Below are positions 36,336 to 45,800 of a DNA stretch of 64,000 nucleotides, piece after piece. The translations under genes were made by a program, and so were the position numbers. The notes under the pieces were generated by a model. The model searched no databases. It was not told where the DNA came from and was given only the letters and a program-made list of their open reading frames with translations. This DNA comes from Rippkaea orientalis PCC 8801 (GTDB lineage: Bacteria; Cyanobacteriota; Cyanobacteriia; Cyanobacteriales; Microcystaceae). Location of the stretch: positions 3,876,097 to 3,940,096 of the forward strand of contig NC_011726.1 in assembly GCF_000021805.1 (NCBI RefSeq), given 5' to 3'. Numbering within the stretch: position 1 is the stretch's first letter; each line of letters starts with the position of its first letter.

Positions 36336-37340
36336 TTAATCAATCAATAAAGCAATTTTTCCGATCATTGATCCCTGTTCTAATAGTTGATGCGCTGCGG
36401 CTGCTTCTGCTAAGGGAAACGTTTGACTGAGATGGATTTTTAATTGTCCATTGTCAATGAGTTTAGCACATTCTTTAAGAATAGACGTTTGATGATTTTG
36501 AGCATTAATTAATCCCTTTAAACCCGGGGTTAACATCAATTCTAAACTAATTCTAAGATTGCGATCGCGGGCAACTTTTAAATTACCAATAGACGGATCA
36601 GGTTGTAAAATAGTAACTAAATCTCCGTAGACTTTTACGGCGTTGCAGCTATCAAAAAATGTCTTACCTCCGATGGTATCAAAAGCCAGATCAACCCCCT
36701 CTCCTTGAGTCCAATTTAACACTCCCTGGACAAAATCGGTTTGTTGATAATTTATCGTTTCATCAGCCCCAAATTGACGCGCTAATCTCGCTTTATCCGG
36801 GTTTCCTACGGTGGTGCAAACTTGGGCTCCTTTTAGCTTAGCTAATTGAATGGCTACATGACCCACCCCTCCGGTTCCTGCATGAATTAAGACTTTTTGT
36901 CCCTTTTCTAACCGTCCGCGATCGTAAAGAGATTCCCAAGCGGTAATTAAGACTAAAGGGGCTGCGGCAGCTTCCGCAAAGCTTAAGGAAGTGGGTTTAA
37001 GTGCCACTAAATGGGATTCTACCACAGCAAATTGAGCATAATTTCCTGTTTGGGATTTTCCCAGTCCTCCCGCGCAAAAATAGACCTCATCCCCTGGTTG
37101 AAAGTGTGTTACCGCAGACCCCACCGCTTCGACAATTCCTGCGCCATCACAGCCTAAAATAGCGGGCATATCATCGGGATAAAAAGTCCCTCTCTGGCGA
37201 ATTTTGGTGTCAATGGGGTTAATTCCTGCGGCCTTGAGTTTGACTAAAATTTCCGTTGGGGTGGTAATTTTTGGATCATGGACATCTTGGAGGGTTAAGA
37301 CATCGGGTGTTCCTGGGGTATTCATTACAATGGCTTTCAT
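36336..37340 (-). CDS. zinc-independent quinone oxidoreductase-type alcohol dehydrogenase family protein
   Basis: A 334-residue medium-chain dehydrogenase/reductase. It begins MKAIVMNTPGTPDVLTLQDV and has the NADPH-binding segment HAGTGGVGHVAIQLAKLKGA at ~150. The zinc ligands of classical alcohol dehydrogenases are not evident, and the pattern matches the quinone reductase (QOR/YhdH-like) branch. It likely reduces quinones or enones with NADPH in the cytosol. The DUF29 gene follows directly. Confidence 0.88.
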   Translation of the reverse strand: MKAIVMNTPGTPDVLTLQDVHDPKITTPTEILVKLKAAGINPIDTKIRQRGTFYPDDMPAILGCDGAGIVEAVGSAVTHFQPGDEVYFCAGGLGKSQTGNYAQFAVVESHLVALKPTSLSFAEAAAAPLVLITAWESLYDRGRLEKGQKVLIHAGTGGVGHVAIQLAKLKGAQVCTTVGNPDKARLARQFGADETINYQQTDFVQGVLNWTQGEGVDLAFDTIGGKTFFDSCNAVKVYGDLVTILQPDPSIGNLKVARDRNLRISLELMLTPGLKGLINAQNHQTSILKECAKLIDNGQLKIHLSQTFPLAEAAAAHQLLEQGSMIGKIALLID

Positions 37341-37461
37341 GATTTTTGGTTGTCAATTCTTTTTGATTAATCTATTCTATTTAATAAAGTGACTACTATT
37401 GATAAAAATTTAATTTTATCGAATGAGTAGTCTTAACTATTAGGAACAGCTTTGACTAATC

Positions 37462-37857
37462 TCATAAAAGTTCCTCAAAACGATAAGGACAATCATCAGG
37501 GGCAATTAATCCACTTTTTTGCTTAAAGGCTTCTTTAGCTTCTAGATATAAACTATCTAACTCTAATTTATTACGAATACTTTGCGTTAATTTTTTGTTT
37601 AATTGAATCCGAAAATTTTGTACTTCTCCCTGCCAGTGTAGTTGATTTTTTTCTAATTCCTCTGTCCAATAATCAAGACATAATTTATGGAGAATAATGA
37701 GAATAACAAAAGATTCACAGGTTTTGAGTTCACTTTTTCCCAATGTTTCTATCTCCACAAGTAAATTATCCCAATCTAATGTCTTGCTATCATGGTTTTT
37801 TAAGGACATGAGTTGCTCCTGTATCCATTGGTAAAAATCAGTATCGTAAGTGTTCAT
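37462..37857 (-). CDS. DUF29 family protein
   Basis: Third DUF29 copy, 131 residues: MNTYDTDFYQWIQEQLMSL, then LDWDNLLVEIETLGKSELKT, a hydrophobic helix FVILIILHKLCLDYW, and ELEKNQLHWQGEVQNFRIQL. It is shorter at the C-terminus than the copy at 3427 and ends with RFEELL. It is separated from the oxidoreductase by 121 bases and is on the same strand. The three copies are divergent in sequence. Confidence 0.85.
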   Translation of the reverse strand: MNTYDTDFYQWIQEQLMSLKNHDSKTLDWDNLLVEIETLGKSELKTCESFVILIILHKLCLDYWTEELEKNQLHWQGEVQNFRIQLNKKLTQSIRNKLELDSLYLEAKEAFKQKSGLIAPDDCPYRFEELL

Positions 37858-38321
37858 AAGTATCTATAGCATTTCTATTTGAGTTGTGAAACTAAATCTT
37901 CTAGTTTTAGGGAACAGGGAACGCCGGATCGGGGAACAGAGAAGGATAAAACTAAGTTAATTTGAGAATAGACTTAGATTAATAGTTATGAATAGAGCAT
38001 TATTGACTCTAAAAACCTTAAAATAATCTTAAATTTAGCCCATCAATTCTAACAAATTCCCGAAAATTGAGGTAAGCTGACCTATCCGTAAGGTAAATTA
38101 TAGATTAATCTAACGTGAATCATTAACCCCAAGATTCGATAGCATAAGAGGATGAAAGATCCGAACATGGCTCTAAAATTAGGGATCTGAGAAATTGACC
38201 GATCGCCCGCTATATTTTGACGACCCCCTTCAGAAGATGGTTTAGCCACAATATCGGTCAAACCTGCCTTGACCACCAACTCAACAAACAAGCTTAAACT
38301 CGTATCAATTAGCGTATTTCT
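37858..38321. promoter_or_regulatory. upstream region of glutamate synthase
   Basis: This 464-base spacer should carry the promoter of the glutamate synthase gene. I looked for an NtcA site (GTA-N8-TAC) and found only near misses such as GTA-N8-TAT near 38073. No gene or strong repeat is seen. Confidence 0.4.
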
Positions 38322-41300
38322 ATGAAAAAGACCAACCATCCCCAATCAAACCCTCAATCATCCCCATTATCGCCCTATCAAGGTCAAAAATGGCTAGTCG
38401 AAGAAAGAGATGCCTGTGGAGTGGGGTTTATCGCTGATGTTAAAGGAAAAGGTAGCCATAAACTCGTTCAACAGGCCTTAATTGCCCTAGGATGTATGGA
38501 ACATAGAGGGGGCTGTAGCGCGGATAATGACTCTGGGGATGGTTCAGGGGTAATGACGGCTATTCCCCGTGAAGTGTTAGCCCCCTGGTTCGCTAGTCAA
38601 AATCTTACCATGCCTCCGGCGGAACAGTTAGGGGTCGGGATGGTCTTTCTACCTCAGGATAGCAACGAACGGGCAGCCGAAAAAGCCCACGTTGAACAAG
38701 TGGTCAAAGCTGAGAATTTAACGGTGTTGGGATGGCGAGAAGTCCCCGTTAAACCGGAAGTCTTAGGAGTCCAAGCAAGAGGCAACCAACCCCATATCGA
38801 ACAGATCATGGTGATCTCTCCCGAAGGACTGTCCGGGGATGCCTTAGATCGAGTGTTGTATATAGCGCGATCGCGCATCGGCAAACGCTTGGCGGATAAT
38901 TTCTATATCTGTTCCTTTAGCTGTCGTACCATCGTCTATAAAGGGATGGTTCGCAGTGTGGTTTTAGGGCGATTTTACGCAGATTTGCAAAATCCTAACT
39001 ATATTAGTCAATTTGCGGTCTATCATCGTCGCTTTAGTACTAATACCATGCCCAAATGGCCATTAGCACAACCGATGCGCCTATTAGGTCATAACGGAGA
39101 AATTAATACCCTCATCGGTAATATTAACTCGATGGCTACCCGTGAGGTTCATTTACAAGTTCCAGGGTGGACTAGCGACGAATTAGAAGCCTTAACCCCT
39201 ATTGTTAACACCGCTAACAGTGACTCCTACAACCTCGACAGTGCCCTAGAATTATTAGTCCGTACTGGTCGCAGTCCCCTAGAAGCGGCGATGATTTTAG
39301 TCCCAGAAGCTTACAACAATCAGCCAGATTTACAACAATACCCCGAAATTACGGATTTTTACGACTATTACAGTGGACTGCAAGAACCGTGGGACGGTCC
39401 CGCCTTATTAGTGTTCAGTGACGGTAAAATGGTGGGAGCCTGTTTAGACCGTAATGGCTTACGGCCTGCCCGTTATTGCATTACCAAAGATGATTATGTC
39501 GTCGTGGGATCCGAAGCAGGGGTCGTCGATATTCCCGAAAGCGAGATCGTCGAAAAAGGCAGACTTGGACCCGGACAAAGTATCGCCGTTGATCTAACTA
39601 CCCAGGAAATTCTCAAGAATTGGGACATTAAACAGCGTATTGCCCAACAACATCCCTATGGCGAGTGGTTACAAAGCTATCGTCAGGAACTCACCCCTCA
39701 GCCTTTCTCTGACAAGATTTTACTCCAACAACCTGGGCAATTATTACAACATCAAACCGCCTTTGGTTACACCGCAGAAGACGTAGATATGGTCATCGTT
39801 CCCATGGCCAGCCAAGGTAAAGAACCGACGTTCTGTATGGGAGATGACATTCCCTTAGCCGTCCTTTCCGACAAACCCCACCTACTCTACGACTACTTTA
39901 AACAACGCTTTGCCCAAGTGACTAACCCTCCCATTGACCCCCTGCGGGAAAGCTTAGTTATGTCCCTAACGATGCTATTAGGGGAAAAGGGCAATTTATT
40001 AGATCCGAAGCCAGAAGATGCTAAACTGCTCAAAATTGATAGTCCCGTCTTAAATGAGACAGAATTAGCTGCAATTAAAAATTCTGGATTCAAAACGGCC
40101 GAATTATCTACCCTCTTCGACTTAACTACAGGACCAGGGGGACTGAAAACTGCTTTAGATCGTCTTTGTATAGAAGCAACTGAAGCGGTGAAAAACGGCA
40201 CAAAAATCATTGTTTTATGCGATCGCCCATCAGGACATAGCATTAATGAAACGACTAGCTACATTCCCCCCTTATTAGCGGTAGGAACCGTTCACCAGCA
40301 TTTAATTAAACAGGGGTTACGGTTACAAGCGTCTCTAGTGATAGATACGGCACAATGTTGGAGTACCCATCATTTTGCCTGTTTAATAGGCTATGGCGCA
40401 TCAGCCGTCTGTCCTTATTTGACCCTCGAAACCATCCGTCAGTGGTGGAACGACGAAAAAACCCAGAAACTGATGGGCAACGGCAAGCTAGAAACCATTA
40501 CCCTAGAGAAAGCCTTAGACCGCTATCGCCATTCTGTGGAAGCAGGGTTACTGAAAATCCTCTCAAAAATGGGAATTTCTCTGTTATCCTCCTATCATGG
40601 GGCACAAATTTTCGAGGCGATCGGTTTAGGGATGGAATTGATCGAGACAGCCTTTGAAGGAACCACCAGCCGCGTCGGAGGGTTAAGTCTGCAAGAACTG
40701 GCTGATGAAATTATCGCCGTCCATAGTCAAGCTTTCCCCAGTCTAACCGACAAAAAACTCAAGAACTTTGGCTTCATTAATTACCGTCCAGGGGGAGAAT
40801 ACCACATGAACTCCCCAGAAATGGCTAAATCTCTCCATAAAGCCGTCGAAGCCTATAAAGCGGGCGGAAATGGGGCAAATAAAGAAGCCTACGATCACTA
40901 TGAAATGTACCGCAAGTATCTCGAAGAACGTCCCATTACCGCTTTACGGGATCTTCTAGAGTTCAAGGTGAGTAATACTCCTGTTCCTATCGAAGAAGTC
41001 GAACCCGTAGAAGCCATTGTTAAACGCTTCTGTACGGGAGGGATGTCCTTGGGCGCACTGTCACGGGAGGCACACGAAACCTTAGCGATCGCCATGAACC
41101 GTTTAGGGGGTAAGTCCAACTCAGGAGAAGGAGGAGAAGACCCCACCCGCTTTATTCCCCTGTCTGATGTCGATAGTAACGGTAATTCGGCGACTTTCCC
41201 CCATCTTAAAGGACTGCAAAACGGTGATACTGCCAGTTCTGCCATTAAACAAGTTGCCTCAGGACGCTTTGGGGTCACGCCGGAATACCTGATGAATGGT

Positions 41301-42986
41301 CAGCAACTCGAAATTAAGATGGCGCAAGGGGCCAAACCAGGGGAAGGGGGACAGTTACCCGGTCCCAAAGTCAGCCCCTATATTGCCATGTTACGGCGGT
41401 CTAAACCTGGTGTCACCTTAATTTCTCCTCCTCCTCACCATGACATCTACTCCATCGAAGATCTCGCCCAGTTAATCTTTGACCTGCATCAAATTAACCC
41501 AGTAGCCAAGGTTTCCGTCAAATTAGTCGCAGAAATAGGCATCGGAACTATCGCCGCAGGGGTGGCTAAAGCTAACGCCGATATCATCCAAATTTCGGGG
41601 CATGATGGTGGAACGGGGGCATCTCCCTTGAGTTCCATCAAACACGCCGGATGTCCTTGGGAATTAGGGGTAACGGAAGTCCATCGGATGCTATTGGAGA
41701 ATAAACTGCGAGGACGGGTTATTTTACGCGCCGATGGGGGTCTAAAAACGGGTTGGGACGTGATGATGGCTGCCTTGATGGGGGCAGAAGAATTTGGCTT
41801 CGGTTCCATCGCCATGATCGCCGAAGGCTGTATTATGGCGCGTATTTGCCACACCAATAACTGTCCCGTGGGAGTAGCAACGCAACAGGAACGGTTAAGG
41901 CAGCGTTTTAGCGGAGTTCCTGCCCATGTGGTCAATTTCTTCTATTTTGTCGCCGAAGAAGTGCGGTCAATTTTGGCAAAATTGGGCTATCGTTCCCTCG
42001 ATGAAGTGATCGGGCGATCGGACTTGCTGAAAGTGCGAGAAACCGCAAAATTAAGCAAAACTAAGGCATTAAACCTTGATTGTCTGCTGAAACTGCCCGA
42101 TGTGACCCGCGATCGCGCTTGGTTAAGCCATGAGGAGGTTCATAGCAACGGAGAAGTTCTCGATGATCGCATCTTAGCCGATATTGCCGTTCAGTCCGCT
42201 ATTGAGAACCAAGGATCAGTAACACAAAACCTCAAAATTGTCAATACTGATCGCACCGTTGGGGCGCGTATTGCGGGGGTTATTGCTAAGAAATACGGCA
42301 ATACAGGCTTTGAAGGCGAGATTAAGCTCAATTTCACGGGGGCTGCTGGTCAGAGTTTCGGGGCGTTTAACCTACCTGGGATGATGCTGCACCTACAAGG
42401 GGAAGCCAACGATTATGTGGGTAAGGGGATGCACGGCGGAGAAATCGTGATTATTCCGCCCCAGGATGCCAATTATGACCCTGCTGATAATGTTATTGTT
42501 GGCAATACCTGTCTTTACGGGGCTACCGGAGGCGTTTTGTATGCCAATGGTCGCGCAGGAGAACGGTTTGGGGTACGGAACTCCTTGGCTAAAGCGGTTA
42601 TTGAGGGGGCCGGCGATCACTGTTGCGAATACATGACCGGCGGGATCATCGTGGTTCTTGGTTCGGTAGGGCGCAATGTGGGCGCAGGAATGACGGGAGG
42701 ACTGGCTTACTTTTTGGATGAAGAAGGCACTTTCCCCGCAAAAGTTAACCCTGAAATTGTGGAAATTCAACGCATTTGTACCGAAGCGGGTGAGGCACAA
42801 TTGAAGGAATTAATAACAGCCCATGTCGCTAAAACGGGCAGTCAAAAAGGACAATTGATCCTCAATAATTGGAAGGAATATGTTAGTAAATTCTGGCAAG
42901 CTGTTCCTCCTTCGGAAGCCAATAGTCCTGAAACCAATCCTAACCCTGTTATGGTAGCGGAGAAAACCTTAACTCCCGTTAAATAA
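38322..42986 (+). CDS. gltB: glutamate synthase large subunit (probably ferredoxin-dependent GOGAT)
   Basis: The 1554-residue enzyme turns 2-oxoglutarate and glutamine into two glutamates, the main ammonia-assimilation step with glutamine synthetase. After a ~31-residue propeptide, Cys32 in [10 protein letters not shown] is the N-terminal nucleophile of the amidotransferase domain. The central and FMN-binding barrel follow ([20 protein letters not shown]), with the 3Fe-4S cysteines in [19 protein letters not shown], and the C-terminal right-handed GxxGxxxG beta-helix. No gltD lies beside it. The N-terminal style ([16 protein letters not shown]) and the missing small subunit favour the ferredoxin type (GlsF/GltS naming), but NAD(P)H-GOGAT cannot be excluded. 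A hairpin follows at 43000-43024. Confidence 0.93.
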   Translation: MKKTNHPQSNPQSSPLSPYQGQKWLVEERDACGVGFIADVKGKGSHKLVQQALIALGCMEHRGGCSADNDSGDGSGVMTAIPREVLAPWFASQNLTMPPAEQLGVGMVFLPQDSNERAAEKAHVEQVVKAENLTVLGWREVPVKPEVLGVQARGNQPHIEQIMVISPEGLSGDALDRVLYIARSRIGKRLADNFYICSFSCRTIVYKGMVRSVVLGRFYADLQNPNYISQFAVYHRRFSTNTMPKWPLAQPMRLLGHNGEINTLIGNINSMATREVHLQVPGWTSDELEALTPIVNTANSDSYNLDSALELLVRTGRSPLEAAMILVPEAYNNQPDLQQYPEITDFYDYYSGLQEPWDGPALLVFSDGKMVGACLDRNGLRPARYCITKDDYVVVGSEAGVVDIPESEIVEKGRLGPGQSIAVDLTTQEILKNWDIKQRIAQQHPYGEWLQSYRQELTPQPFSDKILLQQPGQLLQHQTAFGYTAEDVDMVIVPMASQGKEPTFCMGDDIPLAVLSDKPHLLYDYFKQRFAQVTNPPIDPLRESLVMSLTMLLGEKGNLLDPKPEDAKLLKIDSPVLNETELAAIKNSGFKTAELSTLFDLTTGPGGLKTALDRLCIEATEAVKNGTKIIVLCDRPSGHSINETTSYIPPLLAVGTVHQHLIKQGLRLQASLVIDTAQCWSTHHFACLIGYGASAVCPYLTLETIRQWWNDEKTQKLMGNGKLETITLEKALDRYRHSVEAGLLKILSKMGISLLSSYHGAQIFEAIGLGMELIETAFEGTTSRVGGLSLQELADEIIAVHSQAFPSLTDKKLKNFGFINYRPGGEYHMNSPEMAKSLHKAVEAYKAGGNGANKEAYDHYEMYRKYLEERPITALRDLLEFKVSNTPVPIEEVEPVEAIVKRFCTGGMSLGALSREAHETLAIAMNRLGGKSNSGEGGEDPTRFIPLSDVDSNGNSATFPHLKGLQNGDTASSAIKQVASGRFGVTPEYLMNGQQLEIKMAQGAKPGEGGQLPGPKVSPYIAMLRRSKPGVTLISPPPHHDIYSIEDLAQLIFDLHQINPVAKVSVKLVAEIGIGTIAAGVAKANADIIQISGHDGGTGASPLSSIKHAGCPWELGVTEVHRMLLENKLRGRVILRADGGLKTGWDVMMAALMGAEEFGFGSIAMIAEGCIMARICHTNNCPVGVATQQERLRQRFSGVPAHVVNFFYFVAEEVRSILAKLGYRSLDEVIGRSDLLKVRETAKLSKTKALNLDCLLKLPDVTRDRAWLSHEEVHSNGEVLDDRILADIAVQSAIENQGSVTQNLKIVNTDRTVGARIAGVIAKKYGNTGFEGEIKLNFTGAAGQSFGAFNLPGMMLHLQGEANDYVGKGMHGGEIVIIPPQDANYDPADNVIVGNTCLYGATGGVLYANGRAGERFGVRNSLAKAVIEGAGDHCCEYMTGGIIVVLGSVGRNVGAGMTGGLAYFLDEEGTFPAKVNPEIVEIQRICTEAGEAQLKELITAHVAKTGSQKGQLILNNWKEYVSKFWQAVPPSEANSPETNPNPVMVAEKTLTPVK

Positions 42987-42999
42987 TGCTTGTAAGCTT

Positions 43000-43024
43000 G
43001 TAGGGTGGGCATTGCCCACCTTAC
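43000..43024 (+). terminator. stem-loop after glutamate synthase (shared repeat)
   Basis: GTAGGGTGGGC and GCCCACCTTAC pair over 11 bases (one G-T pair) around the loop ATT, 13 bases after the stop codon, so it can act as a terminator. The sequence is the same motif as the long hairpin at 13211-13276, including the flanking GCTTGTAGGGTGGGCA. Confidence 0.7.
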
Positions 43025-43054
43025 GCTTTTAAATTGGTTATCTAGCGTAGTTGC

Positions 43055-43336
43055 ATGAGAATTTATGAGTTGATTTGGAATAATGATCGCATTGAACATA
43101 TTGCTCGTCATAATGTAACCATTAATGAAGTTGAGGAGGTTTGTTTTGGGTTTTCCTTGATATTAAAAGCTAAATCAACAGGAGAAAACCCTGTTTATTA
43201 TGTATTAGGACAAACTGAAGCAGGAAAGTATTTATTTTGTGTGGTGATTCAATTTCAAGATGGAAAAGGTTATCCTATCACAGCGCGCCCAATGACTGAT
43301 AATGAAAGAAAACGTTATCAAAAATGGAGAAAATAA
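43055..43336 (+). CDS. brnT: BrnT-like toxin
   Basis: A 93-residue RelE-fold RNase toxin of the BrnT type: LIWNNDRIEHIARHNVTINEVEEVCF, YYVLGQTEAGKYLFCVVIQF and the C-terminal TARPMTDNERKRY, which is the family signature. The next gene overlaps its stop by one base (TAATG), so toxin and antitoxin are coupled in the usual BrnT-first order. It is the leftmost gene of a mobile patch that follows glutamate synthase. It appears complete. Confidence 0.82.
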   Translation: MRIYELIWNNDRIEHIARHNVTINEVEEVCFGFSLILKAKSTGENPVYYVLGQTEAGKYLFCVVIQFQDGKGYPITARPMTDNERKRYQKWRK

Positions 43337-43587
43337 TGAACTCTAATCCAATTCCTACAACTGACTCAATTGAAGAACTGGCAGAATTTTGGGACACTCA
43401 TGATCTAACAGATTTTGAAGATCAATTAGAAGAAGTAAAAGATCCTGTTTTTGAAAGAGAAACGTTAATTTCTATTCCTTTACAACCACAGGAGATTAAA
43501 ACACTCAAAGAAATGGCTAAAGCTCAAGGAATGGATTATCATGATTTGATTAAGCAATGGGTTATAGAAAAGGTATCTCAAGTTTAG
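43336..43587 (+). CDS. BrnA/CopG-like antitoxin
   Basis: An 83-residue protein starting MNSNPIPTTDSIEELAEFWD. It has an acidic N-terminal part (DTHDLTDFEDQLEEVKDP) and a C-terminal helical pair PQEIKTLKEMAKAQGMDYHD, the ribbon-helix-helix-like end of BrnA-type antitoxins. Its ATG overlaps the brnT stop, which decides the start. Its stop is two bases from a hicA fragment, so the brnTA pair sits directly against an older locus. Confidence 0.75.
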   Translation: MNSNPIPTTDSIEELAEFWDTHDLTDFEDQLEEVKDPVFERETLISIPLQPQEIKTLKEMAKAQGMDYHDLIKQWVIEKVSQV

Positions 43588-43588
43588 T

Positions 43589-43719
43589 CAAACGTTTGAT
43601 ATTGCTATCGGAACTTTATCAGCTATTTGGAAACAAGCACAATTAGGAGAAGAAAAATGAAGCAGTATGCAGTGATTTATGAAATAGGTTCTACAGAATT
43701 TATTATGCTAAAATGTTAG
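43589..43719 (+). pseudogene. hicA 3' end and hicB 5' end remnant
   Basis: Frame 43589-43660 gives QTFDIAIGTLSAIWKQAQL and GEEK stop: the C-terminus of a HicA toxin. Overlapping as ATGA, a second frame starts at 43657: MKQYAVIYEIGSTEF, the N-terminus of a HicB antitoxin, which stops at 43717-43719. The left part of hicA and nearly all of hicB are missing. BrnTA abuts one side and the ISL3-like transposase remnant the other. Confidence 0.6.
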
Positions 43720-43744
43720 TAAAAAATAGAATAGGTTGGCAAAA

Positions 43745-44200
43745 ATGAAGTGAGAACTTACTAAAATTCTTAATTTACCAGAAGTCATAGTAAAAGCCAA
43801 AAAAGAGATTGAAGAAAGTCTAGTATTAGAAGTTGAATCCCAATCAAAAACATCTTCCTGTCCGCGTTGTCAAAAAGTCAGTCATCGTCTTCATCAAAAT
43901 CATTGGCATTTAATTAAAGATCTGCCTTGGGGGGAAAAAGAAGTTTTTTTAAGGATTAATCGACGACAATTCAAATGTGAATATTGTTCAAAACCCTTCA
44001 GTGAAGAATTAAATTTTGTCGAAAAAAACAAAAATATACGAGAAGATATGCTAGATTAGTGACTCAAGAAGTTGTTAATAGTGACTTACGCTCTGTAGCT
44101 AAGAGGCATAAGTTAACTGAAGATCAAGTCGAATCTATGATTAATCAGATAAGTCGAGAAATTTTACCAATTGATTTAGAAGAATTAAAGAGACTAGGAA
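43745..44200 (+). pseudogene. ISL3-family transposase, N-terminal part, broken
   Basis: From 43745 the frame reads Met-Lys-stop, then ELTKILNLPEVIVKAK and a zinc-finger-like region with CPRC (CPRCQKV) and CEYC (QFKCEYCSKPFSEE), typical of ISL3 transposases. Near 44021-44028 a run of seven A, where eight are expected, shifts the frame; the other frame continues KQKYTRRYARLVTQEVV and RSVAKRHKLTEDQVES until it is cut at 44200 by the IS630-type element. Three lesions: nonsense, one-base loss, and insertion. The catalytic DDE half is gone. Confidence 0.85.
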
Positions 44201-44280
44201 TATAGCGAGTCTAAATCATTTGAATAAAAACCTCAAGATGATAAAATAGAAAAATCAACTCAAATCCCAGTGTCAAAAAA

Positions 44281-44730
44281 ATGGAAATCAAATCTCTTGA
44301 GCAACAAAAACGAGAAGCCATAGCCAACCTTCAAGAATTTGTGGACAGTTGTCAAAAGGTTAGAGAATGGAAGAGAGGAGAAGCAGTAAGACTAAGAGTA
44401 TTAGGATTTAGTTATCAAGAAATTCAGATAAGATTAAGAGTTTCAATAAGCTTCATTGCCAAGAATCAAAAGAAATTCTGGGAACAAGGAATTGAAGGCT
44501 TAAAATTAGGGTATAAAGGGTCAAAAAGTTATTTAACAAAGTTGCAGCAACAAGAAGTAATGGAGTGGTTATCTCTTCCCGAACGACGAAATATTTCAGA
44601 ATTAGAAAGGCATTTAATGGAGACCTATAGTGTAGTGTTTAAATCGAGAGAAAGTTACTATCAACTCTTAAAAAAAAAGCCTAAGTTGGCAGAAAGGAAA
44701 CAAAGAAAATACTCGAAAAGACCCAGATAA
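44281..44730 (+). CDS. IS630 transposase orfA (helix-turn-helix half)
   Basis: 149 residues with a homeodomain-like helix-turn-helix: RLRVLGFSYQEIQIRLRVSI and WEQGIEGLKLGYKGSKSYL. It binds the terminal repeats. In the frame it ends at 44730, but in the +1 frame, after the run of nine A at 44670-44678, a continuous sequence leads into orfB (KKSLSWQKGN, then KDPDKIEKRKKEIVEML). That means a full transposase would need a frameshift or a lost A at this run, as known for many IS630 members. Confidence 0.88.
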   Translation: MEIKSLEQQKREAIANLQEFVDSCQKVREWKRGEAVRLRVLGFSYQEIQIRLRVSISFIAKNQKKFWEQGIEGLKLGYKGSKSYLTKLQQQEVMEWLSLPERRNISELERHLMETYSVVFKSRESYYQLLKKKPKLAERKQRKYSKRPR

Positions 44731-44761
44731 AATTGAAAAAAGAAAGAAAGAAATAGTAGAA

Positions 44762-45346
44762 ATGTTAGCTCAGGTAAAAACGAAAATTGACTCAGGAGAA
44801 TGGGTAGCGTATGTTTTAGATGAGTGTCATCTTCAAGGAGATGAGATTTGTGGATACCTATGGGGAGATAAAAAGAATCGACAAATTATTAAAGTAACTA
44901 ATGACCGAGATAGACCAACCTATTACGGGGGATTAAATTTAAAAGACAAAAGTTTTGTGGTTGCTCCCTATGACCGGGGAAATGGACTTAATACTGTTCA
45001 ATTTGTTGAGCATTTGAAAAAGCTACATCCTGAGAAAAAACTTCTCTTAATTTGGGATGGAGCTAGTTATCATAGAGGGAAAGAAATGAAGCAACTTTTG
45101 TCAAGCGAGAATCAAGGAAAATCTTCAGAAGATTGGTCGATTACTTGTTGTTTACTTCCGGCTTATGCTCCTGAAGAAAACCCAGTCGAAGCCATTTGGC
45201 TACAAGTTAAAAATTTTATCAGACGTTTTCACTATCTTTGTCAGAATTTTTCTATGACTAAAAGATTATTTCAACTTTTCTTTGACTACCAGCTTTTTAA
45301 TATTCCTAATCTGGAAAAGTATGACGCTTTTGTTCAATTCATTTAG
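44762..45346 (+). CDS. IS630 transposase orfB (DDE catalytic half)
   Basis: 194 residues from ATG 44762; the protein frame reaches further upstream and joins orfA by a +1 shift. The DDE residues are visible: Asp in YVLDECHLQGDE, Asp in LIWDGASYHRG and Glu in APEENPVEAIW. The C-terminus (YDAFVQFI) ends inside the right terminal repeat region. It appears intact, so the element may be active if the frameshift works. Confidence 0.9.
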   Translation: MLAQVKTKIDSGEWVAYVLDECHLQGDEICGYLWGDKKNRQIIKVTNDRDRPTYYGGLNLKDKSFVVAPYDRGNGLNTVQFVEHLKKLHPEKKLLLIWDGASYHRGKEMKQLLSSENQGKSSEDWSITCCLLPAYAPEENPVEAIWLQVKNFIRRFHYLCQNFSMTKRLFQLFFDYQLFNIPNLEKYDAFVQFI

Positions 45347-45526
45347 ACTCGCTATATTATTTTAAGTTTTGTTGCAAGTTCAAAATCATCTATTTCTGTT
45401 GTGACTATTTCAATCAAAAATTTTCAGGCATAACTTTAGCGTTAGATTTTTAGGCATAACCTTATCAATGCGGCAAAAACAAACTTTAAATAATCAAAAT
45501 GGTCGATTTTCTATGATTTGAATTAA

Positions 45527-45599
45527 TGGAGCTAAGCGGACTCGAACCGCTGACTTTCACAATGCCATTGTGACACTCTACCAACTGAGTTATAGCCCC
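45527..45599 (-). tRNA. tRNA-Ala (GGC)
   Basis: A 73-nt cloverleaf on the minus strand: acceptor GGGGCTA pairs with TAGCTCC (one G-T), D arm AACTCAGTTGGTAGAGT, anticodon stem TCACA/TGTGA with loop ATGGCAT and anticodon GGC, T arm CAGCGGTTCGAGTCCGCT-like. CCA is not encoded. Its 3' end faces the mobile patch on the left, but I found no copy of the 3' end there that could mark an attachment site. Confidence 0.95.
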
Positions 45600-45800
45600 G
45601 TATACACCATTTACTATATTAGGTTAAATTAACTTTTTTGTCAACCCCATCCTTGAACAAAGGGCGAGGAGATTGAGGAGATATTGTTACGGTTGCCTGT
45701 TACTTAACAGATTTGTCTAACTGCCAGCATACTGCTAGATATAATGGTTGATTAGGGAGTAATCAGGATTATTTACCCCATCCTGACCAATAAATCAACC

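Larger units (their letters stand above)
44201..45356 (+). mobile_element. IS630-family insertion sequence
   Basis: A ~1.15-kb element bounded by 16-bp perfect terminal inverted repeats: TATAGCGAGTCTAAAT at 44201-44216 and its complement at 45341-45356. IS630 elements insert at TA and duplicate it, and TA occurs at both ends. It carries a helix-turn-helix orfA and a DDE orfB in the +1 frame. It sits inside the ISL3 transposase remnant. Intact ends suggest recent insertion; no second copy occurs in the window. Confidence 0.92.

Noticed and set aside
37858-38321. NtcA-binding site upstream of glutamate synthase
   Set aside because: Only GTA-N8-TAT near misses were found, no GTA-N8-TAC with a suitably placed -10. 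Nitrogen control is plausible biologically but not supported by the sequence.
43000-43024. CRISPR-like or spacer-bearing repeat suggested by repeated GTAGGGTGGGC hairpins
   Set aside because: Only two copies occur in the window, 30 kb apart, without spacers or cas genes. They behave like extragenic palindromes or terminators.
45357-45526. Remaining part of the ISL3 transposase to the right of the IS630 element
   Set aside because: Translation of all frames after 45357 gives no ISL3-like sequence; a short minus-strand stretch (EIVTTEIDDFELATKLKI) looks protein-like but matches nothing I recognise.
43055-45599. Integrated element using tRNA-Ala as attachment site
   Set aside because: The tRNA 3' end faces the mobile patch, but no second copy of its 3' sequence was seen and no site-specific recombinase is present.
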